From Ignavibacteria bacterium (GTDB taxonomy: Bacteria; Bacteroidota; Ignavibacteria; Ch128b), in NCBI GenBank assembly GCA_016873845.1, contig VGVX01000003.1, forward strand, positions 49,637-113,636: a DNA stretch of 64,000 bases, given 5' to 3'. The notes beneath the pieces are model-generated. The model had not been told where the DNA came from, searched no databases, and saw nothing but the letters and a program-made list of their open reading frames with translations. Positions 8,336 to 16,320 of this stretch are shown piece by piece. A program made the position numbers and the translations under genes. Each line of letters opens with the position of its first letter. The first letter of the stretch is position 1.

Positions 8336-9724
8336 ATGAGCACAAAAGAAAATCGCATTCAGAAAATTTTAGAATTAGCCGATAGCACAGGAGCACCGGT
8401 AAAAGAATCAATCAGCGATGATTTAGTCGAGTCGATTTATTCAGACGCGGCGAAAATTTCACGACGCGCTGTAGCGAGAACAGATTCATCAATTCAAAAT
8501 TTTGATATTACGCTCGATAAAGTTCTCACGTCAAAGCTGTTTGGATTCCCTGCGATGCTGCTTTTGCTTGCCGGAGTTTTTTACTTGACGATAACCGGCG
8601 CAAATGTGCCTTCTGCAATGTTAGCAGATGGTTTATTTTGGATTGAAGATCAAATAAAAATTCTTTTCAACTTTTTGGGAAGTCCATTGTGGCTGACCGG
8701 ATTTTTAGTCGATGGAATTTACCGCGGTTCGGCTTGGGTGATTTCCGTAATGCTTCCGCCGATGGCAATCTTTTTTCCGATTTTTACTTTTCTTGAAGAT
8801 GCAGGCTATCTGCCGCGTGTCGCTTTTAATTTAGATAGACTTTTCAAATGGTCGGGTGCACATGGAAAGCAGGCACTGACAATGGGAATGGGATTCGGAT
8901 GTAATGCGGCTGGTGTTGTGTCGACACGAATTATCGATTCGCCGCGTGAAAGATTAATTGCAATAATCACGAACAATTTTGTCCCTTGCAATGGCCGCTG
9001 GCCTACAATCATCATGCTTGCATCGGTTTTTGTTGCGGCTTCTTTTCAAGAAAAGATTTCTGCCGTTGTTGCGGCATCAACAGTTGTTGGCGTAACTTTA
9101 TTTGGTGTACTTGTAACTCTTCTTGTTTCAAAATTTTTAAGTTCAACAGTATTGAAAGGAGAAGCGTCTACATTCAAGTTGGAACTTCCACCTTATCGCA
9201 AGCCGAAGATTTTAAGAATCCTTTATAGATCGTTGATCGATAGAACAATTTTTGTACTCGGCAGAGCTGTAGTGATGGCGGCACCGGCTGGAGGTTTGAT
9301 TTGGCTCCTTGGAAATATTCAAATAGATGGAATCTCTCTGATGGCTTATGCAGTTGACATACTTCAGCCAATTGGAAAAGCGATCGGTTTGGATGGCGTT
9401 ATTTTGCTTGCATACATAATTGCAATTCCCGCAAACGAAATTATAATCCCGACAATTATTATGGCATACTCTGCCGGCTCAAGAATGATGGAACTCGAAA
9501 TCGATCAATTGAAAGAATTGTTCTTGCAAAATGAGTGGACGGTTCTTACAGCAATTTGCCTGATGTTCTTTTCGCTTCTCCACTATCCTTGCTCAACAAC
9601 AACATGGACGATCTGGAAAGAAACTAAAAGCATCAAGTGGACAGTCATCTCAAATCTTCTTCCTCTTGCGATTGCGTTCATTGTTTGCTTTTTGATTTAT
9701 AGAATTGGATTATTTTTTTTGTAG
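8336..9724 (+). CDS. feoB: FeoB, membrane permease half (split gene)
   Basis: This 462-residue polytopic membrane protein matches the FeoB permease: an N-terminal cytosolic helix region (about 1-65), then two Gate (nucleoside-recognition-like) domains. Signatures are FLEDAGYLPRVAF, MGMGFGCNAAGVVSTR with the conserved Cys, and DSPRERLIAIITNNFVPCNGR. The C-terminus ends in hydrophobic helices. It moves Fe(II) across the inner membrane with its GTPase partner. It begins at the base after the TAA of the GTPase ORF and in the same frame, with AGAAGGA six bases before the ATG. Together the two halves give about 730 residues, a normal full-length FeoB. A paired palindrome at 9732-9782 follows the stop. 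Confidence 0.9.
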   Translation: MSTKENRIQKILELADSTGAPVKESISDDLVESIYSDAAKISRRAVARTDSSIQNFDITLDKVLTSKLFGFPAMLLLLAGVFYLTITGANVPSAMLADGLFWIEDQIKILFNFLGSPLWLTGFLVDGIYRGSAWVISVMLPPMAIFFPIFTFLEDAGYLPRVAFNLDRLFKWSGAHGKQALTMGMGFGCNAAGVVSTRIIDSPRERLIAIITNNFVPCNGRWPTIIMLASVFVAASFQEKISAVVAASTVVGVTLFGVLVTLLVSKFLSSTVLKGEASTFKLELPPYRKPKILRILYRSLIDRTIFVLGRAVVMAAPAGGLIWLLGNIQIDGISLMAYAVDILQPIGKAIGLDGVILLAYIIAIPANEIIIPTIIMAYSAGSRMMELEIDQLKELFLQNEWTVLTAICLMFFSLLHYPCSTTTWTIWKETKSIKWTVISNLLPLAIAFIVCFLIYRIGLFFL

Positions 9725-9731
9725 TTACTCG

Positions 9732-9782
9732 AAAGATGCCATCTTTCCACAATCAATTGCAGCGTAAAAAGATGGCATCTTT
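9732..9782. terminator. paired palindrome between convergent genes, likely bidirectional terminator
   Basis: Two 15-base arms, AAAGATGCCATCTTT (9732-9746) and AAAGATGGCATCTTT (9768-9782), are exact inverted copies and each is also self-complementary around one central base. The spacer is 21 bases, the same as in the elements at 5703-5751 and 6500-6548, although the arm sequence differs. It sits between the convergent feoB and queE genes, where a two-way terminator is expected. Confidence 0.65.
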
Positions 9783-9792
9783 TAGAATGTAA

Positions 9793-10431
9793 TTATACAC
9801 CGCGGCGAGTTGGTTCCCAAATGTATTTATGAAGCTGAATCTGGAATCTAACATTAAGTTTATCTTCAAGAATCCACTTTACAAGTTCGATTGGTTTTAG
9901 TTTGTTAAATACACATCCCATCAGCACAGTGCATTTATCGTTCAAATTATGTTGGGATATTATTTCTTTTGCCCAGTCATAATCTTCACGATTACTAAGG
10001 ACAAACTTGATCTCATCTGAAGGTTTAAGTAGGGTCACATTCTCATACAAATTTTTATTCATCATTCCGCTTGATGGTGTTTTTAAGTCCATTATGATTT
10101 TTACTCGCTTGTCGACATCTTGAATTGAAATGCTTCCGCTTGTTTCTAAAAGGACTTCATATTGTTCATTACACAATCGTTTCAATAAATCAAATGATTC
10201 GTTTTGGGTAAGCGGCTCACCGCCGGTAACTTCAAGCAATTTGCAGTCATACTTTTTTATTTCGGTCAATATCTCTTCGATCGTCATATCTTTACCTTCG
10301 TAAAAAGCATATTCAGTATCGCAGTAGGTGCATCGCAGGTTGCAAAAAGTTAGTCGTATAAATACGCATGGCAAACCAGCATAGCTCGACTCTCCCTGAA
10401 TGGAATAAAATATTTCGTTTACTTTGAGCAT
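9793..10431 (-). CDS. queE: 7-carboxy-7-deazaguanine synthase
   Basis: This 212-residue radical SAM enzyme converts 6-carboxytetrahydropterin to 7-carboxy-7-deazaguanine in preQ0/queuosine synthesis. The cluster motif CNLRCTYC (CxxxCxxC) and the preceding FYSIQGESSYAG and LPCVFIRLTFC are typical, as is LEVTGGEPL. The C-terminus LHKYIWEPTRRGV fits the family. I place the start at ATG 10431 because homologues begin MLKVNEIFYSIQGE; a TTG at 10446 would add five residues. The rest of the pathway (queD, queC, queF) lies 16 kb away. It is convergent with feoB. Confidence 0.93.
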   Translation of the reverse strand: MLKVNEIFYSIQGESSYAGLPCVFIRLTFCNLRCTYCDTEYAFYEGKDMTIEEILTEIKKYDCKLLEVTGGEPLTQNESFDLLKRLCNEQYEVLLETSGSISIQDVDKRVKIIMDLKTPSSGMMNKNLYENVTLLKPSDEIKFVLSNREDYDWAKEIISQHNLNDKCTVLMGCVFNKLKPIELVKWILEDKLNVRFQIQLHKYIWEPTRRGV

Positions 10432-10542
10432 GAAATTCTGGTTCAAAATAGAATAACAAATATTTTAATTCAACATCTGCTTTTTAGTACTTATAGAAAT
10501 GAATTAGTAACTTATAACAACTTTGTAAATTGAGAGTAAAAT

Positions 10543-10791
10543 ATGACTGCGTTATTTGACAAAACAGAAAAACAAAATTCCGAATTCCCAAATGGTTATT
10601 CGATCAGTGGAAAACATGTAACCTGTTCTCACTGCGGTGGAGAGCAATTTCAAAAAAAAGATATTTTGCTCAATACGCCCGGATTAACTTTTCTCGGACT
10701 CGATTGGGCCAATAGAACTGCAATTACTCTTATCTGCAGCAGCTGCAGAAAGATTGAATGGTTTGCGAAAGAGCCTGAGAGAATAGAATAA
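10543..10791 (+). CDS. Small zinc-ribbon protein
   Basis: This 82-residue soluble protein has two CxxC knuckles, CSHCGG near residue 29 and CSSCRK near residue 66, spaced as in a zinc ribbon, and a conserved-looking middle (LNTPGLTFLGLDWANRTAITLIC). This layout resembles the Zn-ribbon proteins annotated as possibly nucleic-acid-binding (DUF2082-like), but the match is by eye. It stands alone between convergent and divergent neighbours: queE is divergent upstream and the NRDE gene convergent downstream. Function unknown. Confidence 0.6.
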   Translation: MTALFDKTEKQNSEFPNGYSISGKHVTCSHCGGEQFQKKDILLNTPGLTFLGLDWANRTAITLICSSCRKIEWFAKEPERIE

Positions 10792-10845
10792 GAAGCAAAA
10801 TCACCGTAAATACCCAGTTACTAATGAAATGTTCTCTTTTTCCTC

Positions 10846-11616
10846 TCATTCAATTTGGAATTCGTGATTAACAAAAGTGAAGTTCTCGTTCTCATGATGA
10901 AAAGTTCTTTCTGTAAACTTTACGTAATTGGTTCTATCTATTGTGATTATTGTGGATGATCTCGTACCGTAGATTGGTGATTTGATAAAAATAGAAGAGA
11001 GCACTCTCTCATATTCTATTCCCACACCAGTATCGGGCAGAAGTGCATCATCGAATTGTTTATCATCCGACAATAAATTAAATATCTCCTCAATGGAAAA
11101 GCTGTTTTTTGAAATTATCTCTCCAAACCTAAGCTTGCCCCAATGAACTTTTGGCCACGCAGTGTTCAGCAGATGATTGCTTATCCCGTGTATCCCATTT
11201 TCAATTCGAGTGAGACTCTTTGAAATATTTGAATAATGAATAAGCTCGTCAAAATTCCCGAATATCATATTGAATGAATTGTACTCGTATCCATGTTGAG
11301 AAATGCAGGAAGAAAACTCCGTTAGAGATAATTTTTCTGATAGAAACTTTAATACCAGCTTTCCCCTCGATTTGAATTCTGATTTTTCTCTTTGTGAATA
11401 AAAATCTCTGTAATTGGTAATGGCGGCAATTTTTCCTTTTCGAATAACTCCGAGCCAAGTCCCGTTTGCTTTCAAGTCTTTTCCGGCAAGGAGATTCGGG
11501 TGGTCATTCCAGAACTTTGCACCTTCAGTTGGTCGTTCATAAAACTCATCACGATTGGCAGCAATTATCAGCTTAAAATCAGGATGAAAGTTTTTTGCTA
11601 GGAGAATTAGACACAT
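10846..11616 (-). CDS. NRDE (TANGO2-like) family protein
   Basis: This 256-residue protein opens MCLILLAKN and carries IIAANRDEFYERPT, the NRDE motif that names the family. Further family features are LLAGKDLKANGTWLGV and AAITNYRD, then GIHGISNHLLNTAWPKV. The conserved Cys2 suggests an Ntn-hydrolase-like fold. Biochemical function is not established for bacterial members; eukaryotic TANGO2 has been linked to lipid or haem handling. It starts five bases after the SDR gene stop on the same strand, so the two are cotranscribed. Confidence 0.8.
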   Translation of the reverse strand: MCLILLAKNFHPDFKLIIAANRDEFYERPTEGAKFWNDHPNLLAGKDLKANGTWLGVIRKGKIAAITNYRDFYSQREKSEFKSRGKLVLKFLSEKLSLTEFSSCISQHGYEYNSFNMIFGNFDELIHYSNISKSLTRIENGIHGISNHLLNTAWPKVHWGKLRFGEIISKNSFSIEEIFNLLSDDKQFDDALLPDTGVGIEYERVLSSIFIKSPIYGTRSSTIITIDRTNYVKFTERTFHHENENFTFVNHEFQIE

Positions 11617-11621
11617 TCGGT

Positions 11622-12410
11622 TTATATCTCACTATTTATCAAACGTATTATCGAAGTAACAATTTTTCTGGGTACGAATTTAACGCTCAGTACTCCGATG
11701 TGATTCATTAGTCCTGGAATTACAATTCTTTTTCCTTTCATCATCCCTTTATAACCAATGCGAGCGGCTTTCTCGGCAGTCATTGGAGCAATTATTTTAT
11801 TTTTTACTAAGGTAATATTTTCCATTTCAGCCCGAGTAAAAAATTTCGTTTTCGTTGGACCTGGACAAAAAGCCGTAGATGTTACACCTGTTCCTTTTAA
11901 TTCGCTGTCGAGTGATTCCGAAAACGAAAGGACAAAAGCTTTTGAAGCATAATAAATGCTCATAAATGGTCCCGATTGAAACGCTGCTGTTGATGCCACG
12001 TTCATGATTTTACCCCCTTTATTTTCAATCATTTTTGGGAGAAACAGTTTTGTTAATTGTACGAGAGAAGTGATGTTCAATTGAATCATCTCTAATTCAG
12101 TTTTCAAATCGTTTTCACAGAATTTCCCACGAAGACCGAAGCCGGCATTGTTGACTAAGAATTCAACTGGAAGATTCTTTTGATTAATCTGTTCAAACAC
12201 TTCTTTCGCTGAATCAAGAATAGATAAATCTTTTTCTATCGTAATTATTTCGATTTTGTATTTTTCATTTAGCTCAATGGATAATTCGTTGAGCCTAGTT
12301 TTGTCTCTGGCAATTAAAATCAAATTGTGTCTATCGCTTGCAAAAAGTTTTACGAGTTCGTATCCGATACCGAAAGTTGCACCTGTGATTAGAGCGTATT
12401 TACTTGTCAT
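11622..12410 (-). CDS. Short-chain dehydrogenase/reductase
   Basis: This 262-residue classical SDR has the cofactor loop TGATFGIG (residues 9-16), the NNAGFGLRG strand, and the catalytic Ser/Tyr/Lys set within NVASTAAFQSGPFMSIYYASK. Family members reduce carbonyls with NAD(P)H. The closest textual resemblance is to the DltE/YqjQ-like group of cytosolic SDRs, but no substrate can be given. It is the promoter-proximal gene of a two-gene minus-strand unit with the NRDE gene and is divergent from the nitroreductase. Confidence 0.82.
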   Translation of the reverse strand: MTSKYALITGATFGIGYELVKLFASDRHNLILIARDKTRLNELSIELNEKYKIEIITIEKDLSILDSAKEVFEQINQKNLPVEFLVNNAGFGLRGKFCENDLKTELEMIQLNITSLVQLTKLFLPKMIENKGGKIMNVASTAAFQSGPFMSIYYASKAFVLSFSESLDSELKGTGVTSTAFCPGPTKTKFFTRAEMENITLVKNKIIAPMTAEKAARIGYKGMMKGKRIVIPGLMNHIGVLSVKFVPRKIVTSIIRLINSEI

Positions 12411-12537
12411 ATTTATCCTATCAATATTTGGAAATAAAAATACTCAATTAATAATAATGTTCACAGAGCGAAACTTTTTTGTGCATTGTAATTGTTGAGT
12501 TAATAAATTCAAATGAAAAAGGAGAACTTAAATTTAT

Positions 12538-13131
12538 ATGACGTTGAGCCATACCACAAAGAATGAATTACACGAATTGATCTCAAAAAGATTCAGCCCA
12601 AAGAATTTCTCACCAAAAGAAATTAACTATGACATTATGAAAACGATTTTAGAAGCTGGAAGATCAGCTCCATCAAGTTTTAATCAGCAGCCATGGAGAT
12701 TCATTATTACCCAAAGAAATGACGAATCATTTGAGAAACTGCTTCGATGCCTGTCACCGAAAAATGCCGAATGGGCAAAAAATGCGGGTGCTTTAATTTT
12801 ATCCGTGGCGAAGAAAAAATTTGATCATAATGGTTCAGAAAATCGCCATGCTGTTCACGATGTTGGACTCGCAGTTGCAGCAATGGTTTTTCAGGCATTG
12901 ACATTTGATATTTTCTCGCATCAAATGGGCGGATTCTCAAGCGAAAAAGCAAAAACAACTTTTAATATTCCCGATGATCACGAACCAGTCGCTGTAATTG
13001 CTTTTGGCTATCTTGATAAAGATTATTTCACAGATGAAAAGTTGAAACAGAAATTCTCTGAAACAAGAAATCGAATCGCTTTGGAAAATTTGGCTTTTAA
13101 AGATTCATGGGGGAATAGTTTTTTACACTAA
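12538..13131 (+). CDS. Nitroreductase-family flavoprotein
   Basis: This 197-residue protein has the nitroreductase FMN-binding layout: RFSPKNFSPKEI near residue 17, then ILEAGRSAPSSFNQQPWRFII with the phosphate-contacting Arg/Ser residues, and a C-terminal GMFL-type segment replaced by AVIAFGYLDKD. Such enzymes use FMN and NAD(P)H to reduce nitroaromatics, quinones or other electrophiles; the physiological substrate is unknown. An AAAGGAGAA lies upstream of the ATG but at 13 bases, slightly far. It is a single gene divergent from the SDR. Confidence 0.85.
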   Translation: MTLSHTTKNELHELISKRFSPKNFSPKEINYDIMKTILEAGRSAPSSFNQQPWRFIITQRNDESFEKLLRCLSPKNAEWAKNAGALILSVAKKKFDHNGSENRHAVHDVGLAVAAMVFQALTFDIFSHQMGGFSSEKAKTTFNIPDDHEPVAVIAFGYLDKDYFTDEKLKQKFSETRNRIALENLAFKDSWGNSFLH

Positions 13132-13460
13132 TCTTATCTATGTCTCTGCTAGATTCATATAAAAAGCTCAATAAGATATTATAAACAAAACAAATATTTC
13201 CTTTTAGAATTTAAAGGAACTTTGATTTATAACTTAATTTTCTCTTCTCTATTTTTTCTCTCTTCGGAATAAAATATTATTCCTCAATCGCTCCAAACAC
13301 TCAGGTCAAAATTTAATACCAGCAATTATGTTTTGCTCTTAATTTTTGACGTCAAATTCGCACCTTTGATAATTCTCTTCTCTGAAATTCTTAAATCTGA
13401 GAGTAAAAGGACAACAAAACTTTATTTATTCTTCTTTTTTAGCGTTTTTTCTCTGGCAAG
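13132..13460. other. non-coding stretch between nitroreductase and merR
   Basis: About 330 AT-rich bases without a convincing gene. A 63-codon frame (13333-13524) is rich in Phe/Leu/Lys, has no ribosome-binding site and runs into merR out of frame, so I do not call it. No repeat or stable hairpin with a U tract was seen. Confidence 0.6.
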
Positions 13461-13494
13461 AAAGTTGACATTTATAAATATCAACTTTTATAAT
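13461..13494 (+). promoter_or_regulatory. operator-like dyad over a consensus promoter at merR
   Basis: AAAGTTGA (13461-13468) and TCAACTTT (13481-13488) form a perfect inverted repeat with a 12-base centre. Overlapping it are TTGACA (13465-13470) and TATAAT (13489-13494), 18 bases apart, a near-ideal sigma-70 promoter. A dyad between -35 and -10 elements is how MerR-type activators bind. The -10 box, however, overlaps the first ATG of merR, so its transcript would start inside the gene. Confidence 0.5.
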
Positions 13495-13939
13495 GATGAC
13501 ACCAGAAACAAAATACTCAGATGAGCCAAAGTACAAAATCAGTGCAGCAGCAGAAAAACTCGGAATATCAGTCCATACTTTGAGGATGTACGAAAGGGAA
13601 GGTTTGGTTATTCCATTTAAAAAAGAAACTTACCAGCGACTTTATTCTGATAAAGATTTGGAGCGGATCGGTTGTATTCGCAATGCCATCAACGAGGATA
13701 AAATAAGCATCCAAGGAATAAAAAGGATTTTTTCACTCGTCCCTTGCTGGGCGATTGTTAAGTGTTCTGAAGAAGACAAAGCAACTTGTGAAGCCTTGAA
13801 TGGACATGCAAAACCATGCTGGATGTTTAAACACGAAAATAATTTTTGCACCGGCAGAGAATGCCGCGAATGTACTGTATACAATGATTATGGAAACTGC
13901 GGAGTAATAAAAGAAAAACTTAAAGAGTTGTTATTGTGA
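13493..13939 (+). CDS. MerR-family regulator with a Cys-rich C-terminus
   Basis: This 148-residue protein has a MerR winged helix (YKISAAAEKLGISVHTLRMY, residues 14-33), the EREGLVIP wing and YSDKDLERI, then a dimer helix. The C-terminal third carries eight cysteines (85, 91, 99, 109, 119, 124, 127, 136), which could hold an iron-sulfur cluster, zinc, or reactive thiols. Standing directly before SQR-like, TusE and DsrE2 genes, it most likely senses sulfide, polysulfide or redox state, by inference. Tandem ATGs at 13493 and 13496 are the only possible starts; no ribosome-binding site is visible. The dyad at 13461-13488 is the likely binding site. Confidence 0.85.
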   Translation: MMTPETKYSDEPKYKISAAAEKLGISVHTLRMYEREGLVIPFKKETYQRLYSDKDLERIGCIRNAINEDKISIQGIKRIFSLVPCWAIVKCSEEDKATCEALNGHAKPCWMFKHENNFCTGRECRECTVYNDYGNCGVIKEKLKELLL

Positions 13940-14008
13940 TTCGGTTTTGAATCGCAACAAGTAGAGTCCGCATCTAATTAGAAAAAAATTTTAAAGGTTT
14001 CAAAATTT

Positions 14009-15238
14009 ATGAAAAAACTCGTGATTCTTGGTGCAGGAACCGCCGGCACCATGATGCTTAATAAACTAAATGGCACATTAGATAAGAATGAATGGCAGAT
14101 TACGATAGTCGATCAATTCGAGACTCATTATTATCAACCTGGATTTCTTTTCATCCCATTTGGGATTTATAACCGAAAAGATGTGATAAAACCCAAGAGA
14201 GATTTTTTCCCTCCTGGTACAAACGTGATAATGTCTGAAATCGAAAAGATAGAACCGAAAGAAAATCGTGTTCTGCTAAAGAATAATCAGGTCCTAAGCT
14301 ATGATTATTTGATTATCGCCACTGGTGCGAAGATTGCACCCGAAGAAACAGAAGGACTAAAAGACGGTCTGTGGCATAAAAACGTTTTTGACTTTTATAC
14401 GATTGAAGGTGCGTGCGCACTCGCTGATTTTTTCAAACACTGGGAAGGTGGAAAACTTGTCATCAGCATTACGGAGATGCCGATTAAATGTCCCGTTGCT
14501 CCGCTCGAGTTCGCTTTTTTGGCAGATTGGTACTTCACGGAAAAAGGGATTCGCGATAAAGTTGAAATTCATTTCGTAACTCCATTAGACGGAGCTTTTA
14601 CAAAACCAAAAGCTTCTGCGATCCTCGGCGATTTCCTTCAAAAGAAAAATATTAAGCTCACATCTGAATTCAATATTGCACGGGTGGATAACGAAGCAAA
14701 GAAGATTGTTTCATGGGATGAGATTGAAATTCCTTTTGATGTTCTTGTTACAATTCCAACTAATAAGGGGGATGAACTGATTGAACGCAGCGAAATTGGT
14801 GACGAGTTAAATTTCATTCCAACAGATAAGCATACTCTCTTAGCAGAAGGTTATGAAAATATTTTTGTTATAGGTGATGCGACAAATCTACCAAGTTCTA
14901 AAGCAGGTTCGGTTGCTCACTTTCAAGCTGATATTTTATTTGAAAATTTACTTAGTGTGATTGAAGGTCGCAAACCCCACGCAAAATTCGATGGACACGC
15001 TAACTGCTTTATTGAATCAGGATTTGGCAAGGGGATTTTAATTGATTTCAATTATGATACGGAACCGTTGCCGGGAAAATTTCCTCTGCCGGGAGTGGGA
15101 CCTTTTTCACTACTCGAAGAAACAAAAATGAATCACTATGGAAAGATCATGTTCCGATGGATGTACTGGAATTTTCTGCTTAAAGGTGTCGAACTACCGA
15201 TTGAAGCAAACATGTCGATGGCAGGCAAGAGGATGTAA
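14009..15238 (+). CDS. SQR-like FAD/NAD(P)-dependent oxidoreductase
   Basis: This 409-residue flavoprotein has the N-terminal dinucleotide fold LGAGTAGTM (7-15), a second motif YLIIATGAK (100-108), and the FAD-contacting VIGDATNLPSSKAGSVAHFQ. Cys161 in KCPVAP and Cys333 in ANCFIE match the positions of the two redox cysteines of sulfide:quinone oxidoreductases, and the C-terminal helices (MFRWMYWNFLLKG) resemble their membrane anchor. It probably oxidises sulfide or persulfide at the membrane with quinone as acceptor. The next gene starts inside its stop codon. The downstream DUF1641, TusE and DsrE2 genes support sulfur transfer. A NADH dehydrogenase type II identity is less likely given the cysteines. 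Confidence 0.82.
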   Translation: MKKLVILGAGTAGTMMLNKLNGTLDKNEWQITIVDQFETHYYQPGFLFIPFGIYNRKDVIKPKRDFFPPGTNVIMSEIEKIEPKENRVLLKNNQVLSYDYLIIATGAKIAPEETEGLKDGLWHKNVFDFYTIEGACALADFFKHWEGGKLVISITEMPIKCPVAPLEFAFLADWYFTEKGIRDKVEIHFVTPLDGAFTKPKASAILGDFLQKKNIKLTSEFNIARVDNEAKKIVSWDEIEIPFDVLVTIPTNKGDELIERSEIGDELNFIPTDKHTLLAEGYENIFVIGDATNLPSSKAGSVAHFQADILFENLLSVIEGRKPHAKFDGHANCFIESGFGKGILIDFNYDTEPLPGKFPLPGVGPFSLLEETKMNHYGKIMFRWMYWNFLLKGVELPIEANMSMAGKRM

Positions 15239-15945
15239 TGGGACAAGAAAAATTACAAATCCAGATGAACGAGTTAAATGCAAAGCTCGATATCATTCTC
15301 GAAGAGATCGAGCTTCAGAAACGGCATCGAAGAGAAATGGAAGATCTTAAAGATGATTTGATGAGGGTTGGAAAAGATGTTTATCAAACTGCTGTTGAAG
15401 AGTTAGATCAAATTCACGATTACGTCAATTCACGGGATATTCTTCATTTTGGCAAGTACATGCTGAGAAATGTAAACACGATCAGCAAAGTTATCCAGCA
15501 GTTAGAGAGTGCAAAAGATTTCTTGACAGATGCATCACCATTGATAAGGGAATCGATAATTGACTTCATGGCAAAACTAGATGAATTCGATAGAAAAGGA
15601 TATTTCGAATTCATGAAAGAATTGGGTAAAGTTTCTGACAGAGTAGTGACTTCATTTAATGTAGAAGATATAAAGAGTCTTGGAGATAACGTCGTTACAA
15701 TTCTGAATACTGTAAAAAATCTTACCCAACCCGATATGCTTCATACGATCAACAATGCAATCAACGTTTATAAAAAACTCGATATAGAAGTCACAGAAAA
15801 AGTAACTTTTTTATCATTATTAAAAGAACTTAACGATCCTGAGACTAAAAAAGGATTAACATTTGCGATTAGATTTTTAAAGAATCTTGCAAACGAACAA
15901 GCTGTATCGAATAACAAAGAGACAAAAATTGTAAAAACAAATTAA
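15238..15945 (+). CDS. DUF1641 family protein
   Basis: This 235-residue, largely helical, soluble protein begins with a coiled-coil-like segment (residues 5-45, ELNAKLDIILEEIELQKRHR). It then has a DUF1641-type core with SLGDNVVTILNTVKNLTQPDM and a C-terminal TKKGLTFAIRFLKNL, both familiar from proteins encoded beside sulfide:quinone reductases and formate dehydrogenases. No catalytic residues are apparent and no biochemical role is established. Its ATG overlaps the SQR-like stop by one base, and TusE follows after 13 bases, so it is an integral member of the operon, perhaps a subunit or scaffold for the flavoprotein. Confidence 0.75.
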   Translation: MGQEKLQIQMNELNAKLDIILEEIELQKRHRREMEDLKDDLMRVGKDVYQTAVEELDQIHDYVNSRDILHFGKYMLRNVNTISKVIQQLESAKDFLTDASPLIRESIIDFMAKLDEFDRKGYFEFMKELGKVSDRVVTSFNVEDIKSLGDNVVTILNTVKNLTQPDMLHTINNAINVYKKLDIEVTEKVTFLSLLKELNDPETKKGLTFAIRFLKNLANEQAVSNNKETKIVKTN

Positions 15946-15958
15946 AGGAAAAACTTTT

Positions 15959-16276
15959 ATGCCTACAAAAGAAATACACGGCAAATCGTTTGAGATTGAT
16001 GCCGACGGCAATCTGAAGAACTTATCAGATTGGAACGAAAACATAGCGAAAGCACTCGCTAAGGAAGAAGAAGTCAATGATCTAACCGACCGCCATTGGG
16101 TTGTAATAAATTACATGCGCAAAGAGTTTCAAGAAAAAGGAGACGCGCCTTCAATTCGTAAATTAACGAAAGAAAGCGGCGTTGATACAAAAGAACTTTA
16201 TGCATTATTTCCAAAAGGTCCGGCAAAAAAAGCTGCTAAAATTGCAGGTCTGCCGAAACCAAAAGGCTGCATATAA
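15959..16276 (+). CDS. TusE/DsrC-family sulfur carrier
   Basis: This 105-residue carrier has the DsrC/TusE fold: an N-terminal EIHGKSFEIDADGNL hairpin, the HTH-like middle (SIRKLTKESGV) and the flexible C-terminal arm FPKGPAKKAAKIAGLPKPKGCI, seen here at residues 84-105. The penultimate Cys104, which carries the persulfide, is present. The second cysteine that dissimilatory DsrC has 11 residues earlier is Ala93, so this is TusE-like with one active cysteine. In this operon it likely accepts sulfane sulfur coming from the SQR-like enzyme via DsrE2. An AAAGGAAAAAC ribosome-binding region precedes the ATG. Confidence 0.85.
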   Translation: MPTKEIHGKSFEIDADGNLKNLSDWNENIAKALAKEEEVNDLTDRHWVVINYMRKEFQEKGDAPSIRKLTKESGVDTKELYALFPKGPAKKAAKIAGLPKPKGCI

Positions 16277-16320
16277 TTTCTAATAAAAATTTTTTGAATA
16301 ACATTTAATAGGAGAAAAAA

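Noticed and set aside
13333-13524. 63-codon plus-strand frame
   Set aside because: Biased composition from AT-rich DNA, no ribosome-binding site, and it overlaps the real merR start in another frame.
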